Shown here piece by piece: positions 26,533-34,955 of a stretch of 64,000 nt of DNA. The DNA comes from FEN-1139 sp964396375 (GTDB lineage Bacteria; Myxococcota_A; Polyangia; Polyangiales; Polyangiaceae). The notes beneath the pieces are model-generated. The model was not told the origin of the DNA. It was given only the letters and a program-made list of their open reading frames with translations, and did no database searches. The position numbers and the translations under genes were made by a program. The stretch lies in the NCBI GenBank assembly GCA_964396375.1, contig CAYNEY010000024.1, positions 19,824 through 83,823 on the forward strand, read 5' to 3'. Positions within the stretch are counted from its first letter, which is position 1. Each line of letters starts with the position of its first letter.

Positions 26533-27191
26533 CCACTTTTGTCCCTTGGCTTGTGTCCGGCTCGCTCCTTGGCCCCCTCCCCACACCCGGCACTGGCCCG
26601 CTCGCCTACGACGGCTTCGATCGTCGACGCGAAGAAGGTGTGACCTGGGAGGCAACGCCGAGTCGAGCCGACGGAGTCTACGGTCGCTTCGATGGACCGC
26701 TCACCTTTTCGCCTTGCCTATCGCTCTCTCGCCTCGACGCCGGGTTCGTGCCAGGCATCGGTGTGCGCGTCCACTATCTCTCCACTCTGGGTCTTTCAGC
26801 AAGCTACGGAACGGGGACGCTGTGGCCTGGACATGCCGACTCTGTGCGGAGCATGAGCCGAGTCGGGTTGGAGCTGCGTCCGCTGTTTCTGCTGCGTTGG
26901 TCCAACGACTGGGAAAAGGGCCCGAGCGTCCTCGATCTCACCCTCGATTCCCTCTCTCTCGGTGTCGGAGGATTCCTTGCCAAACTTGACACGTCGAGTC
27001 AATTGAAGCGCGGACTCGATGCCGAACTGGCAGCTGGCGTCCCTTTGATCGGTCATGCACTCGGTCCCTGGATCGGCATCGCGGCTACTCTCCGTGTCCC
27101 ACCGTTGGTCGACGATGGGAGCCACGTAGCGCTTGGTTGGTTGGTGCGCCTCGAATACAGCCTCGTTCTCTCTTCTTCCGCGTCGGAGTAA
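26529..27191 (+). CDS. Small beta-barrel-like hypothetical protein
   Basis: 220 residues, not recognised. After a weakly hydrophobic start (FVPWLVSGSLLGPLP) the sequence shows alternating hydrophobic strands (VLDLTLDSLSLGVGGFL, HVALGWLVRLEYSLVLS) as in small outer-membrane barrels. The export signal is poor. It is translationally coupled to the HD hydrolase (4-base overlap) and followed 7 bases later by engB, so all three may be one transcript. Function unknown. Confidence 0.6.
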   Translation: MTTFVPWLVSGSLLGPLPTPGTGPLAYDGFDRRREEGVTWEATPSRADGVYGRFDGPLTFSPCLSLSRLDAGFVPGIGVRVHYLSTLGLSASYGTGTLWPGHADSVRSMSRVGLELRPLFLLRWSNDWEKGPSVLDLTLDSLSLGVGGFLAKLDTSSQLKRGLDAELAAGVPLIGHALGPWIGIAATLRVPPLVDDGSHVALGWLVRLEYSLVLSSSASE

Positions 27192-27198
27192 CCAGAAT

Positions 27199-27870
27199 AT
27201 GCCACCTCGCTCAGAAGTCCCCCGGGTCGTGGACGCTCGGTTCATCGCCACCGCGCAGACTCTGGACCAAGTCCCACCGCCAGTCATGGCGGAGGTCGCC
27301 TTCGCCGGTCGCTCCAACGTCGGGAAGAGCAGTCTGATGAATGCACTCTTGGGCCGCCGACGACTGGTCCACACGAGCAGCACCCCGGGTTGCACGCGGG
27401 CGCTGGGCTTCTTTGAGGCGAGACTTGAGCCTGAGGCGCGCCTATGCCTCGTCGACCTCCCCGGGTACGGCTATGCGGCACGTTCCAAGCAGGAGCGAAG
27501 GGCATGGGGCGATCTGCTCGATAGGTATCTGCTCGAGCGCCCCACGCTACGCTCCGTAGTCCTCCTGATCGACATTCGCCGTGAGTGCGAAGAAGAGGAG
27601 CTGGATCTCCTCGAGCTCCTACGCACCCCCGTATCCCATCGTCCGCCACTCGCGATCACAGTGGTGGCAACCAAGCTCGACCAGCTTGCCAACTCGGCGC
27701 GCCAGCCACGGCTGCGTGCGCTCTCCGAGCAATCCCAGAAACGGGTTCTCGGCGTGAGCATCAAGGAACCGAAAACCATCGGACCCCTTCAAGCTGCCGT
27801 GTTTTCGCCTACCGGTTCGGAGACGCTAGCTCGGCCCGCGAGTACTCGCGACGACAGTCGAGATCCGTGA
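27199..27870 (+). CDS. engB: Ribosome biogenesis GTP-binding protein YihA/YsxC (EngB)
   Basis: 223 residues from ATG at 27199. G1 GRSNVGKSS, G2-region TSSTPGCTRALGFF, G3 DLPGYGYA, G4 ATKLDQ: the EngB pattern, needed for 50S assembly. The C-terminus after residue 190 is Ser/Thr/Arg-rich and not conserved. The last 62 bases overlap the end of the convergent gene at 27809. Third gene of the HD-barrel-engB group. Confidence 0.93.
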   Translation: MPPRSEVPRVVDARFIATAQTLDQVPPPVMAEVAFAGRSNVGKSSLMNALLGRRRLVHTSSTPGCTRALGFFEARLEPEARLCLVDLPGYGYAARSKQERRAWGDLLDRYLLERPTLRSVVLLIDIRRECEEEELDLLELLRTPVSHRPPLAITVVATKLDQLANSARQPRLRALSEQSQKRVLGVSIKEPKTIGPLQAAVFSPTGSETLARPASTRDDSRDP

Positions 27871-28465
27871 CGAGGGAGAAGCTGGGCCCTGTCATCGTCA
27901 TCTTCCAGAGCGGGCCGCTCTTCCCGAGCTCGGTGCGGATATTGGCGCGCTGTCTTTGATCCACCCCCCGGGATTTGGCCATCGAAAAGAGTCGTCGGGG
28001 TCCGCAGCCAAGTCTGGGGAGCACTGGTCCGCAGGAACCCCAGGCTTCCGTGGCGGCCGCCACCACCACACCGTTCCGGCCCAACGTGACCGTTCTGGTA
28101 CGACACGTTCCACTCTGTTCACGCCGCTCTTCGAACACCAGTCGGCCCCGAACCGACCCATTGGCCATGTTCAGCGTTCCGTCGTTGCTCACACCCATGA
28201 GATAGATCTCCCGAAGCGCCCCAAGACCATGGGATTGTTGAAGTATTGGGACTAGGGCCAGGGGATCGACTGCCGTCGGCCAGCCAGAAATCTGAGCGGG
28301 TTTGACCAGAAGACGCTGGAGGTTAGGACGTCCCTGCTGTTCGGACCATAGGGTCCCGCCGAGCGCCACGATCAAGCATCCCGCCAGCACCAGGATTCCG
28401 GCAAAGAGGTCCCGATACTCGGCGGCGGTGGGATGCTGCTCCCTTACGGAGGCGAAATGGCTCAC
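27809..28465 (-). CDS. Hypothetical protein with one N-terminal transmembrane helix
   Basis: 218 residues from GTG at 28465. A single hydrophobic helix (LFAGILVLAGCLIVALGGTLW, residues about 19-39), then a hydrophilic domain with several Cys and alternating beta-like segments. No family recognised. Any longer start would run through the antisense of tRNA-Val, giving the well-known false QQDLNLRLRP-type peptide, so it is excluded. The C-terminus overlaps engB in antisense. The reading frame looks protein-like, but this is a moderate-confidence gene. Confidence 0.55.
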   Translation of the reverse strand: MSHFASVREQHPTAAEYRDLFAGILVLAGCLIVALGGTLWSEQQGRPNLQRLLVKPAQISGWPTAVDPLALVPILQQSHGLGALREIYLMGVSNDGTLNMANGSVRGRLVFEERREQSGTCRTRTVTLGRNGVVVAAATEAWGSCGPVLPRLGCGPRRLFSMAKSRGVDQRQRANIRTELGKSGPLWKMTMTGPSFSLVTDLDCRREYSRAELASPNR

Positions 28466-28603
28466 CCACCGCTTCGTATCCCAGCGTCTTCGCCGCTGCC
28501 ACGAAAACCGGCTTGGAGAGGTCAATTCTGGTTTGCTTACTCGGCCAAGGCGAGGTATTGACGCGCTCCCTGGGGATGCCCCCACGGGATGCCTTGTCGG
28601 ACT

Positions 28604-28678
28604 GGGCGCATAACTCAGTGGTAGAGTGCGTTCTTCACACGGACGAAGTCGCAGGTTCAAGTCCTGCTGCGCCCACCA
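28604..28678 (+). tRNA. tRNA-Val (anticodon CAC)
   Basis: Full cloverleaf: acceptor GGGCGCA/TGCGCCC, D stem ACTC/GAGT, anticodon stem CGTTC/GGACG with loop TTCACAC (CAC), T stem GCAGG/CCTGC with TTCAAGT. The 3' ACCA is encoded. A TTGACG at 28558-28563 is a possible -35, with no good -10. It decodes GTG. Confidence 0.95.
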
Positions 28679-28687
28679 TCGAACAGA

Positions 28688-28723
28688 GGGCCGAGCCAAA
28701 GAGTTCGGTCCTTGTTGCTTTGT
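28688..28723 (+). terminator. Probable terminator of tRNA-Val
   Basis: GGGCCGA (28688-28694) pairs with TCGGTCC (28705-28711), one G-U pair, 10-nt loop, followed by the T-rich stretch TTGTTGCTTTGT. It starts 10 bases after the tRNA. Confidence 0.6.
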
Positions 28724-28751
28724 GCGGGGGATTTGCGGGCATCACAACCGT

Positions 28752-28854
28752 CGTCTCGGGGGTTCGAGACGGGCATGTGGGGATTCACGGGGCTCCTTGC
28801 ATTGCGCTCCACCACCCCTCGCCCGAGAAGGCTCTGGTGGACTGAGCCCCCGTG
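28752..28854 (+). repeat. Two nested inverted repeats upstream of the Cys-rich lipoprotein gene
   Basis: CGTCTCG/CGAGACG at 28752-28758 and 28765-28771 (6-nt loop). Then CACGGGGCTC (28786-28795) pairs with GAGCCCCCGTG (28844-28854) with one bulge and a 48-nt loop. A -10-like GATAAT follows directly at 28856. These could be operator or leader structures for the gene at 28905. No other gene is seen in 28724-28904. Confidence 0.4.
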
Positions 28855-28904
28855 GGATAATGATGAGCGTTTAGCCATCCCCGCTTTCGTCGAAAGGTTT
28901 CCCC

Positions 28905-29687
28905 ATGCGACTTCATCACCTCCTCCTCCTCGGACTCATCCTCTCTGCTTGTGACAGTTCCAGCGGGAGCGGTGATGGCGACGGGAGCGGCTCCGGGCTC
29001 TTTGGCGCGGGCACCAGCACGGGTTCAGGCGACGGGGATTCGACCGTCACGGCCGACGATATCGACCAGGTCTGTCAGAACCTGTGCCAAACCATGGTCA
29101 ACGACACACCGTGTTCACCTTCGCTGACCGTAAGCGAGTGTCTCACAGAGTGTTCAGCACTGATGGACGCGATGTCCGACCCAGAGGTCGCCGGCTCAAG
29201 CTGCTTGCCTGACCTCCTCGCCGTCTACGACTGCGCCGCCACCGTCCCCGGTTCCAGCTGGACCTGTGACGAGAGCGGCGAGCCTGAGTTGCCGGCGAGC
29301 CAGTGTGATGACGAGGTGCGTGCCTTCGAGACCTGCTTCGCAAGCGACCCGGGCGACACGCCTTCCACAGGCGGCGCAAGTGGCACGGGGGGCACGACAG
29401 GCACAGCCGTGGGCGCTCCCAGCGCCTCGGACTGGGAGTCCTTCTGCGGACGGTTTCTGGCTGCGGATTGTGGAGACGCGCCCTTCTCGACCGTCGCCGA
29501 ATGCGTGACCATCTTTCAGTCGGGCATAGACACGATGGATGCGACCTGCAGTGCGGCTCTAGGGGCCGCCGTGCGCTGCGTCAACAGCGAGCTCGTCTCG
29601 CCCTTTTTCTGCGATAGTGAGACAAGCTCGACCACACTCTCGGAAGCGGTGTGCGAGGCAGAGCAGGCGGCGGCCGAGAACTGCTGA
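28905..29687 (+). CDS. Cys-rich lipoprotein with low-complexity linker
   Basis: 260 residues. Lipoprotein signal with lipobox LSAC (Cys16), then a Ser/Gly/Asp linker, then two related Cys-rich modules separated by a Thr/Gly/Ala linker (about residues 145-170). Each module carries an xxFC or QNLC-type start, a SECLTEC/AECVTIF helix and a closing Cys pair: an internal duplication. Disulphide-stabilised surface lipoproteins of this style are common in Myxococcota. Function unknown. Monocistronic, followed by a 134-base gap. Confidence 0.8.
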   Translation: MRLHHLLLLGLILSACDSSSGSGDGDGSGSGLFGAGTSTGSGDGDSTVTADDIDQVCQNLCQTMVNDTPCSPSLTVSECLTECSALMDAMSDPEVAGSSCLPDLLAVYDCAATVPGSSWTCDESGEPELPASQCDDEVRAFETCFASDPGDTPSTGGASGTGGTTGTAVGAPSASDWESFCGRFLAADCGDAPFSTVAECVTIFQSGIDTMDATCSAALGAAVRCVNSELVSPFFCDSETSSTTLSEAVCEAEQAAAENC

Positions 29688-29821
29688 GAAACCTCCTGGC
29701 TCGAGCGGTGCATTCAGCCACGTTCACTGACCCGTGAGCGCGCCGATTCGGCCACAGGGACAGTCTCACCAGTGCGAACCCGGTCGACGCCACTCTCTCA
29801 GAGCGGGTATCCTCTCGACCC

Positions 29822-31444
29822 ATGAAATCTGCCGCACCCGCGTTGGTCGTCTGCGGACACCTGCTTTCGTGTCTTGGGTTCGCCACGCCAACCGCGGTCC
29901 TCGCGGAGCCAAACCAAGCTGCCCCTCTCGAGGTCAAGGACCGCTACTTTCTGGTCGATCCACGGCTCCGAGCCAAGCCGCCCGAACCAGATCTGTTGCG
30001 GGTCACCATCCACGGCGACTACCAGGCGCGCGCCACCCGACTCGGCAGCTCGCGGCTTCCCACCTACCAGTACCCAGATTATCGCGACGAGGTGGGCCAA
30101 TCCTACCGCTTCGAGCATGTGATGCGGATCACTCCGGAGCTGCACTACGGCCAGAGCTTCGCCGTTCGAACCGAGGTGGACGTGCCAAGTGGTTTCATGC
30201 TCGGCAACGAAACCGACCACCTTCGCATGGACTATGGGCCGTACCACTATCGTCAACCGATGCGGCTAGTCCCACGCCTCGGCTACGTCGACGTCGCTCT
30301 GCCTCACGGACAGTTGACGATCGGACAACAGGCTGCGCATTTCGGTACTGGCATGGTGATCGCCGACGGAAATCAGCGTCTTCTGTTTGGCGACTCCCAG
30401 CCTGGAACCATCGTCGAGCGAGTGATGCTGAAGGCACACCCCTTCGGCTCAAACTCACCCTACGAACTCGCGGTGATGGCCGATCTCGTGTATTCGGATC
30501 GCCACGTGCGCCTGACTCGTGGCGATCTCGCGACCCGTTTCGGTGTCGGCGCAAGCTACCTCCCAGAGTCCCACGACACTCTCGCACTCCTCATCACGGC
30601 CGAGCAGCTTCGGCCACATCCGTGGGACCGCGAAGGCGTCGTGCCGGGCCGCGAACAGAGCGTCACCTTCGATGGAACGGGTCGTTTCTTCTTCACCATC
30701 CCGGGCCGCCAAGCCCTCGGATTCGTCGAGGGGCAAGCAGCTCTGGTGCTTGGGGAGAGCGAGCTCGTGCCAGAGGGCGTCGCGGCACCCGCGCGCATCG
30801 AGCGTTTCGGTGGCCTTCTGCGCGTCGGCGCAGTCTCCCTCACCGGCCAAGGCAGACGTCGCTGGGGTCGCTGGTCGCTCGCCATGGAGTGGGGCTACGC
30901 CTCCGGCGATGGGGATCCGTCTGACAATGTGGACCGACGTTTCTCGATGAGTGCCGAGCGACAGGTCGGGCTGGTGCTCTTCAACGAGGTTTTGCGTTTC
31001 CGCACAGCCCGCGCGGCCGTGGCGCTCCGCGACAGCCGTCATCCGAATCCGCGTGACTTCAACGCCAGCACTCTGCTCGCAACCGGCGGCGGTGTGAGTC
31101 AGAGCACCTATCTTGGTCCGCAGGTTCTGTTCCGCGTCCTGCCCAACCTCGATCTGCGCGCCGCGGCCTTGGTGGCCCAGGCCACGAGTGACCTCGTCGA
31201 TCCTGCCTCCTATTTGGCTCGAGGCGCAACCATCAACTACGACGGGGGAGATCCAGGCTCTCGCGATCTTGGGGTAGAGTTCGACTTCGGCACCGAGTTT
31301 CGCTACCCCCTCGACCACGGCCTTTCGGTCAGCCTCGGAGCCGAGGCAGGCCTCCTGCTACCGGGAGACGCTTTCGACACCGCCGATCACGAGTCGCTTC
31401 CCCCACTCGGACTGGTGCGCGGTCGTTTCGGCTTCTATTACTGA
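29822..31444 (+). CDS. Outer-membrane porin-like beta-barrel protein
   Basis: 540 residues. Signal peptide (hydrophobic PALVVCGHLLSCLGFATPTAVLA), then many amphipathic strands with aromatic girdle residues (SYRFEHVMRITPELHYGQ, RFGVGASYLPES, GLSVSLGAEAGLLLPG). It ends in the aromatic C-terminal motif GRFGFYY that BAM recognises. It resembles alginate-export/large porin barrels in general look. The substrate is not known. The next gene starts 6 bases downstream, so the two may be co-transcribed. Confidence 0.75.
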   Translation: MKSAAPALVVCGHLLSCLGFATPTAVLAEPNQAAPLEVKDRYFLVDPRLRAKPPEPDLLRVTIHGDYQARATRLGSSRLPTYQYPDYRDEVGQSYRFEHVMRITPELHYGQSFAVRTEVDVPSGFMLGNETDHLRMDYGPYHYRQPMRLVPRLGYVDVALPHGQLTIGQQAAHFGTGMVIADGNQRLLFGDSQPGTIVERVMLKAHPFGSNSPYELAVMADLVYSDRHVRLTRGDLATRFGVGASYLPESHDTLALLITAEQLRPHPWDREGVVPGREQSVTFDGTGRFFFTIPGRQALGFVEGQAALVLGESELVPEGVAAPARIERFGGLLRVGAVSLTGQGRRRWGRWSLAMEWGYASGDGDPSDNVDRRFSMSAERQVGLVLFNEVLRFRTARAAVALRDSRHPNPRDFNASTLLATGGGVSQSTYLGPQVLFRVLPNLDLRAAALVAQATSDLVDPASYLARGATINYDGGDPGSRDLGVEFDFGTEFRYPLDHGLSVSLGAEAGLLLPGDAFDTADHESLPPLGLVRGRFGFYY

Positions 31445-31450
31445 TGGGCC

Positions 31451-32425
31451 ATGCGACGCCCAAGGCTCAACCTCGCCCACCTCCCCACTCCCCTTTGCCA
31501 CTTCGACGCGCTCGACCGTCTGGTGGGCTGCGAGCTCTGGCTCAAGCGCGACGATTTCACGCATGGTCCTGCAGCAGGGAACAAGATCCGGAAGCTCGAA
31601 TACCTCCTCGCTGACGCAAAGCGAAATGGGTCCGACTGCGTGATCACCTGTGGTGGTGAACAGTCGAATCATGCCCGAGCTACCGCAGTCTGCGCTCGGC
31701 AGCTCGGAATGCAACCCGTGCTCTTCCTTCGCACAGCGTCACCCGAGGTTGTCCCACCTTCCATTGGAAACCTCTTCGTGAACCGACTGCTCGCCGCCCA
31801 ACTCCACTTCATCGATGTGTCTGCCTACGCGCGTCGCGACCAGTTGATGGCGAACGAAGCAACCCGCCTGGCTGAGCTTGGTTCGCGTCCCTACGTGATC
31901 CCCGAAGGTGGTTCCAACGGTCTCGGTGCCCTCGGCTACGTAACGGCCATGGAGGAGCTGCACCGACAGCTGGAACTTGGTTTGGCCGGCTCGGTCCGCC
32001 ATTTCGATTCGGTTGTGGTTGCCTGTGGTTCCGGCGGCACCACCGCGGGGGTTGCGCTCGGCGCGCGCCTCACGGGTGTTGCGGGTCGAGTCGACAGCAT
32101 CGCGGTGTGCGAATCGCGCGCATACTTCGAAGCCGTCGTACAGCGTATCGTGGTCGAGGCACGCGGCCTCGACCCACGGCTCTCGAGCACTGTACCGGTG
32201 TTCGTTCACGATGAGTTCAAGGGTCCGGCGTACGCAGTATCGACCGCAGAGCAGATCGAGTTCATCACCGAGGCTGCGCGAGTATCGGGAGTAGTGCTCG
32301 ATCCCGTCTACACGGGGAAAGCTCTATTTGGCCTCTCGCGTCTGACCGAAAAACCCGGACGTGCCCTGTTCGTGCACACAGGTGGCCTCTTGGGAGCCCT
32401 TGCCCAATCGGCAAGCTTTGCCTGA
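31451..32425 (+). CDS. PLP-dependent D-cysteine desulfhydrase / ACC deaminase family
   Basis: 324 residues. The PLP lysine lies in GNKIRKLEYL (about residue 45), followed by CGGEQSNHARATA, a phosphate-binding loop CGSGGTTAG, and C-terminal DPVYTGKALFGL with HTGGLLGA. These fit the DcyD/AcdS fold-II family. D-cysteine desulfhydrase (D-Cys to pyruvate, sulfide and ammonia) is more likely than ACC deaminase in this setting, but the two cannot be separated safely by eye. Stop is 15 bases from the convergent sulfatase-like gene. Confidence 0.88.
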   Translation: MRRPRLNLAHLPTPLCHFDALDRLVGCELWLKRDDFTHGPAAGNKIRKLEYLLADAKRNGSDCVITCGGEQSNHARATAVCARQLGMQPVLFLRTASPEVVPPSIGNLFVNRLLAAQLHFIDVSAYARRDQLMANEATRLAELGSRPYVIPEGGSNGLGALGYVTAMEELHRQLELGLAGSVRHFDSVVVACGSGGTTAGVALGARLTGVAGRVDSIAVCESRAYFEAVVQRIVVEARGLDPRLSSTVPVFVHDEFKGPAYAVSTAEQIEFITEAARVSGVVLDPVYTGKALFGLSRLTEKPGRALFVHTGGLLGALAQSASFA

Positions 32426-32439
32426 GGCGATCACGAAGC

Positions 32440-34932
32440 TCAGCGCGGCTTTCGGACAACCACGGTCGCCATGGCGCGCCGGTAAGCACGGAACCTGTTG
32501 ATCATCGGTTCGGAGCGCGCTCGGTCCCCAAGCAGATCTCGCTTCTCCTCCGGATCGACGGCCAGATCATAGAGCCCAAGAGGACGCCCGTTGGATGCTA
32601 TCAATTTGAGATCACCATCAACGAAAGCCTGCCGCTCAGCGTTGAATGGCCCTTCCGCCATGTCCACCATGAACGGTCGGACCTCCTCGGCACCGGGTAT
32701 CCCCAGCAACTCGGGAAGCAGCGTCTGGCCGCTCACTCCTTGGGAGTGTTCTAGCCCGAACACGTCGAGGATGGTTGGAACCAGGTCAATCAGGCTGCGT
32801 CGCACGGCAATTCGCCGCGCTGCCACTCCTGGAACATGAATCACGAGTGGCACGCGAACCAGCGGCTCCCAGAGTTCAAAGCCATGCCGCATCATGCCAT
32901 GCTCGCCAAAGGCTTCACCGTGATCGCTGCTCACCATCACCAGCGTACGCTTTGCAAACGCGCTTTCGCTGATAGCCTGGAGGATCTTGCCAACCTGAGC
33001 ATCAACATAGGCCACCTCCCCCAGATACCGCCCACGCTGATCGGTCCCGAAGTCGAAACCAGGATGCGGAACATACTCGACATGCGGATCGGTGAAATGT
33101 ACCCACAGGAAGAACTGCCCGGCGGTGTTCTCCTCCTTCTTCAGCTGAGCGACCGTTGCCTCACCGAGCTTCTCACTATTAAAGGAGCGATCAGCCTCAA
33201 CGTAGCCAACCACTGAAGAGGCCGAGCTATCAACCACGTCGAAACCACGGTTGAAACCATAGCGCTCCTGATAGAAGTACCAGTAACCCTGAACGCTTAG
33301 GGTACGGATCTGCTTCTCCCGAATCCTCTCCTGCACGAAACGGTCCTTCGGGAACGCGTTGAAGTGCGAGTAGTCACGCTGAGTCTCACTCGAATAGCGG
33401 CCGATCATGATCGGACCCACGCTCTTGCCGGTGTATGAGGCCGGAGCGTAGGCGTTCTCGAAGACCACACTCTGCTCGGCCAAACGGTCCAGGTTCGGCG
33501 TGACGCGCCGGGGGTGCTGGAGACAATCAGCGCGCATAGTGTCGATGGTGATCAGAACCACGTTGGGGCGCTCAATGGGGATCTTCCCAATCGGCAACTC
33601 CACCGTCTTCGCCACCACCGTGCTCACCGCTACCGCGTCACTTCCTGAGCAGTCCTCGTCGATCCCGTTGCCAGGAATGTCATCGGCCCCGGGTCCCCTT
33701 CCGGGGTTCCCGTCGTCACAGTCTCCTCCACCGAACCACGCGGCAAAGCCATCCCCATCTCGGTCCCCGAGCTTCTGCCCAAGCACCAGCACGAATCGCG
33801 CGAGCGTCGACGAACGCTCGATCCCGATGCTGACCGAGCGCGCATCGAGAAACCAGACCGCGGCCCCCACAAACAACAGCCAAGGCAGCATGACCGTCAC
33901 GATCTGCACCGTGGAACGCACGCGACGGCAGAGCCAGGGTGTCACGAAGGCAGCCAAGCCCACCAACCCCACCAACCCCACACCGCGCAAATCCAGCTCT
34001 GGTCGTTTGAGTACGCCAAGGATGGACAAGCTGTGCCCCGTACCACTGGTGGTGCCGAAGAGGACCAGTGCCAGCATCAACGCAACGGCGCTTGTGGCAC
34101 CAATTCCCGCCCAGCGGATTGGATCGGGCGGAGATTTGCGCAGACCGCGGCCAAATGCCCTCGCCAAACCGAGTGGCACGAGGCCCCAGAAGAGCGCCAG
34201 AGACACAGCCAATAAGCCAAGACTGCTACCTCGAACGCCGGAGTCTGCCTCGGCACCGAGAATCGGCACTGACAGCTTGGCAAGGGCAAAGAGCCAAAGC
34301 ACGGTCAAGGGAGGCCCGGAAAGCACGAGAATCGCCAAACGAACGCGACGTCGAGCATCAGTCGGGCGCATCCACCTCACGAACCCCTCAGGAGAGGGAG
34401 GACGAGCCGGGAAGAGAACGATCGCAAGAATCCCAAAAGCGATGCCCAGCGCCGTAAGCAAGGGAACAAGGAGCCCAAGCACCCCAAACAGCACCATAAT
34501 GACAGGCGGTCGATCCGCCGAAGCCTTCGCCACCCAGAAAGTCTCGAGTAGGCCCACCACGATGCCAACACCAAGCGCTCCGAACAGCGAGAGCAGAACG
34601 CGTGCCGTGCTTTGCCAATACCAACCCGTCGCAGAGATCGCCGAGCTGCTCGCCTCACTCGGGGGTACCACCGAGAAAACGGGCACGGCCTGGGTTGCTG
34701 GCTGACTCGGCTCAGCGGGACTGCCTTCCGAAGCCTCCGCAAAACAGGGTTCGCCGGGCGACGCCTCCAAACTCCTCACCGGATTGGGTTCAGCTTCAGC
34801 GTCTGCTGACGCGCTCACCTGCGCTCGCTCTCCAGCGCTGCCATCCCCTGCACCCGCCACACTCACCCCTCCTTCATCGTGCTGGGTGGTGGGGTCCTCG
34901 TTGGACTTTGGCTCGTGGTCGTTCGGCACCAT
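32440..34932 (-). CDS. Membrane sulfatase-fold hydrolase/transferase with MopE-like metal motif
   Basis: 830 residues. A disordered acidic lead (1-100) is followed by about seven transmembrane helices (110-362). Then a DxDGDGF...GGDCDDG...GNGIDEDCSG calcium/metal-binding motif (388-433). The alkaline-phosphatase superfamily domain runs from 455: metal Asp464 in ITIDTMRAD, nucleophile position aligned to Thr501 (SYTGKSVGPIMIGRY), and later SSDHGEAFGEHG. The sulfatase Cys/Ser of CxPSR is absent, so formylglycine chemistry is unlikely. A Thr nucleophile recalls phosphoglycerol or phosphoethanolamine transferases. It probably modifies an envelope glycan or lipid. Confidence 0.8.
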   Translation of the reverse strand: MVPNDHEPKSNEDPTTQHDEGGVSVAGAGDGSAGERAQVSASADAEAEPNPVRSLEASPGEPCFAEASEGSPAEPSQPATQAVPVFSVVPPSEASSSAISATGWYWQSTARVLLSLFGALGVGIVVGLLETFWVAKASADRPPVIMVLFGVLGLLVPLLTALGIAFGILAIVLFPARPPSPEGFVRWMRPTDARRRVRLAILVLSGPPLTVLWLFALAKLSVPILGAEADSGVRGSSLGLLAVSLALFWGLVPLGLARAFGRGLRKSPPDPIRWAGIGATSAVALMLALVLFGTTSGTGHSLSILGVLKRPELDLRGVGLVGLVGLAAFVTPWLCRRVRSTVQIVTVMLPWLLFVGAAVWFLDARSVSIGIERSSTLARFVLVLGQKLGDRDGDGFAAWFGGGDCDDGNPGRGPGADDIPGNGIDEDCSGSDAVAVSTVVAKTVELPIGKIPIERPNVVLITIDTMRADCLQHPRRVTPNLDRLAEQSVVFENAYAPASYTGKSVGPIMIGRYSSETQRDYSHFNAFPKDRFVQERIREKQIRTLSVQGYWYFYQERYGFNRGFDVVDSSASSVVGYVEADRSFNSEKLGEATVAQLKKEENTAGQFFLWVHFTDPHVEYVPHPGFDFGTDQRGRYLGEVAYVDAQVGKILQAISESAFAKRTLVMVSSDHGEAFGEHGMMRHGFELWEPLVRVPLVIHVPGVAARRIAVRRSLIDLVPTILDVFGLEHSQGVSGQTLLPELLGIPGAEEVRPFMVDMAEGPFNAERQAFVDGDLKLIASNGRPLGLYDLAVDPEEKRDLLGDRARSEPMINRFRAYRRAMATVVVRKPR

Positions 34933-34955
34933 GCTTTCCTCGTCGCGCCCAGACT

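Noticed and set aside
28466..28699. N-terminal extension of the minus-strand gene at 27809 (Trp-rich, QQDLNLRLRP type)
   Set aside because: It is the antisense translation of tRNA-Val, a known false-gene signature. The start was moved to GTG 28465.
33500..34705. 401-residue plus-strand frame opposite the sulfatase-fold gene
   Set aside because: Composition is typical of antisense reading of a GC-rich gene, with no domain.
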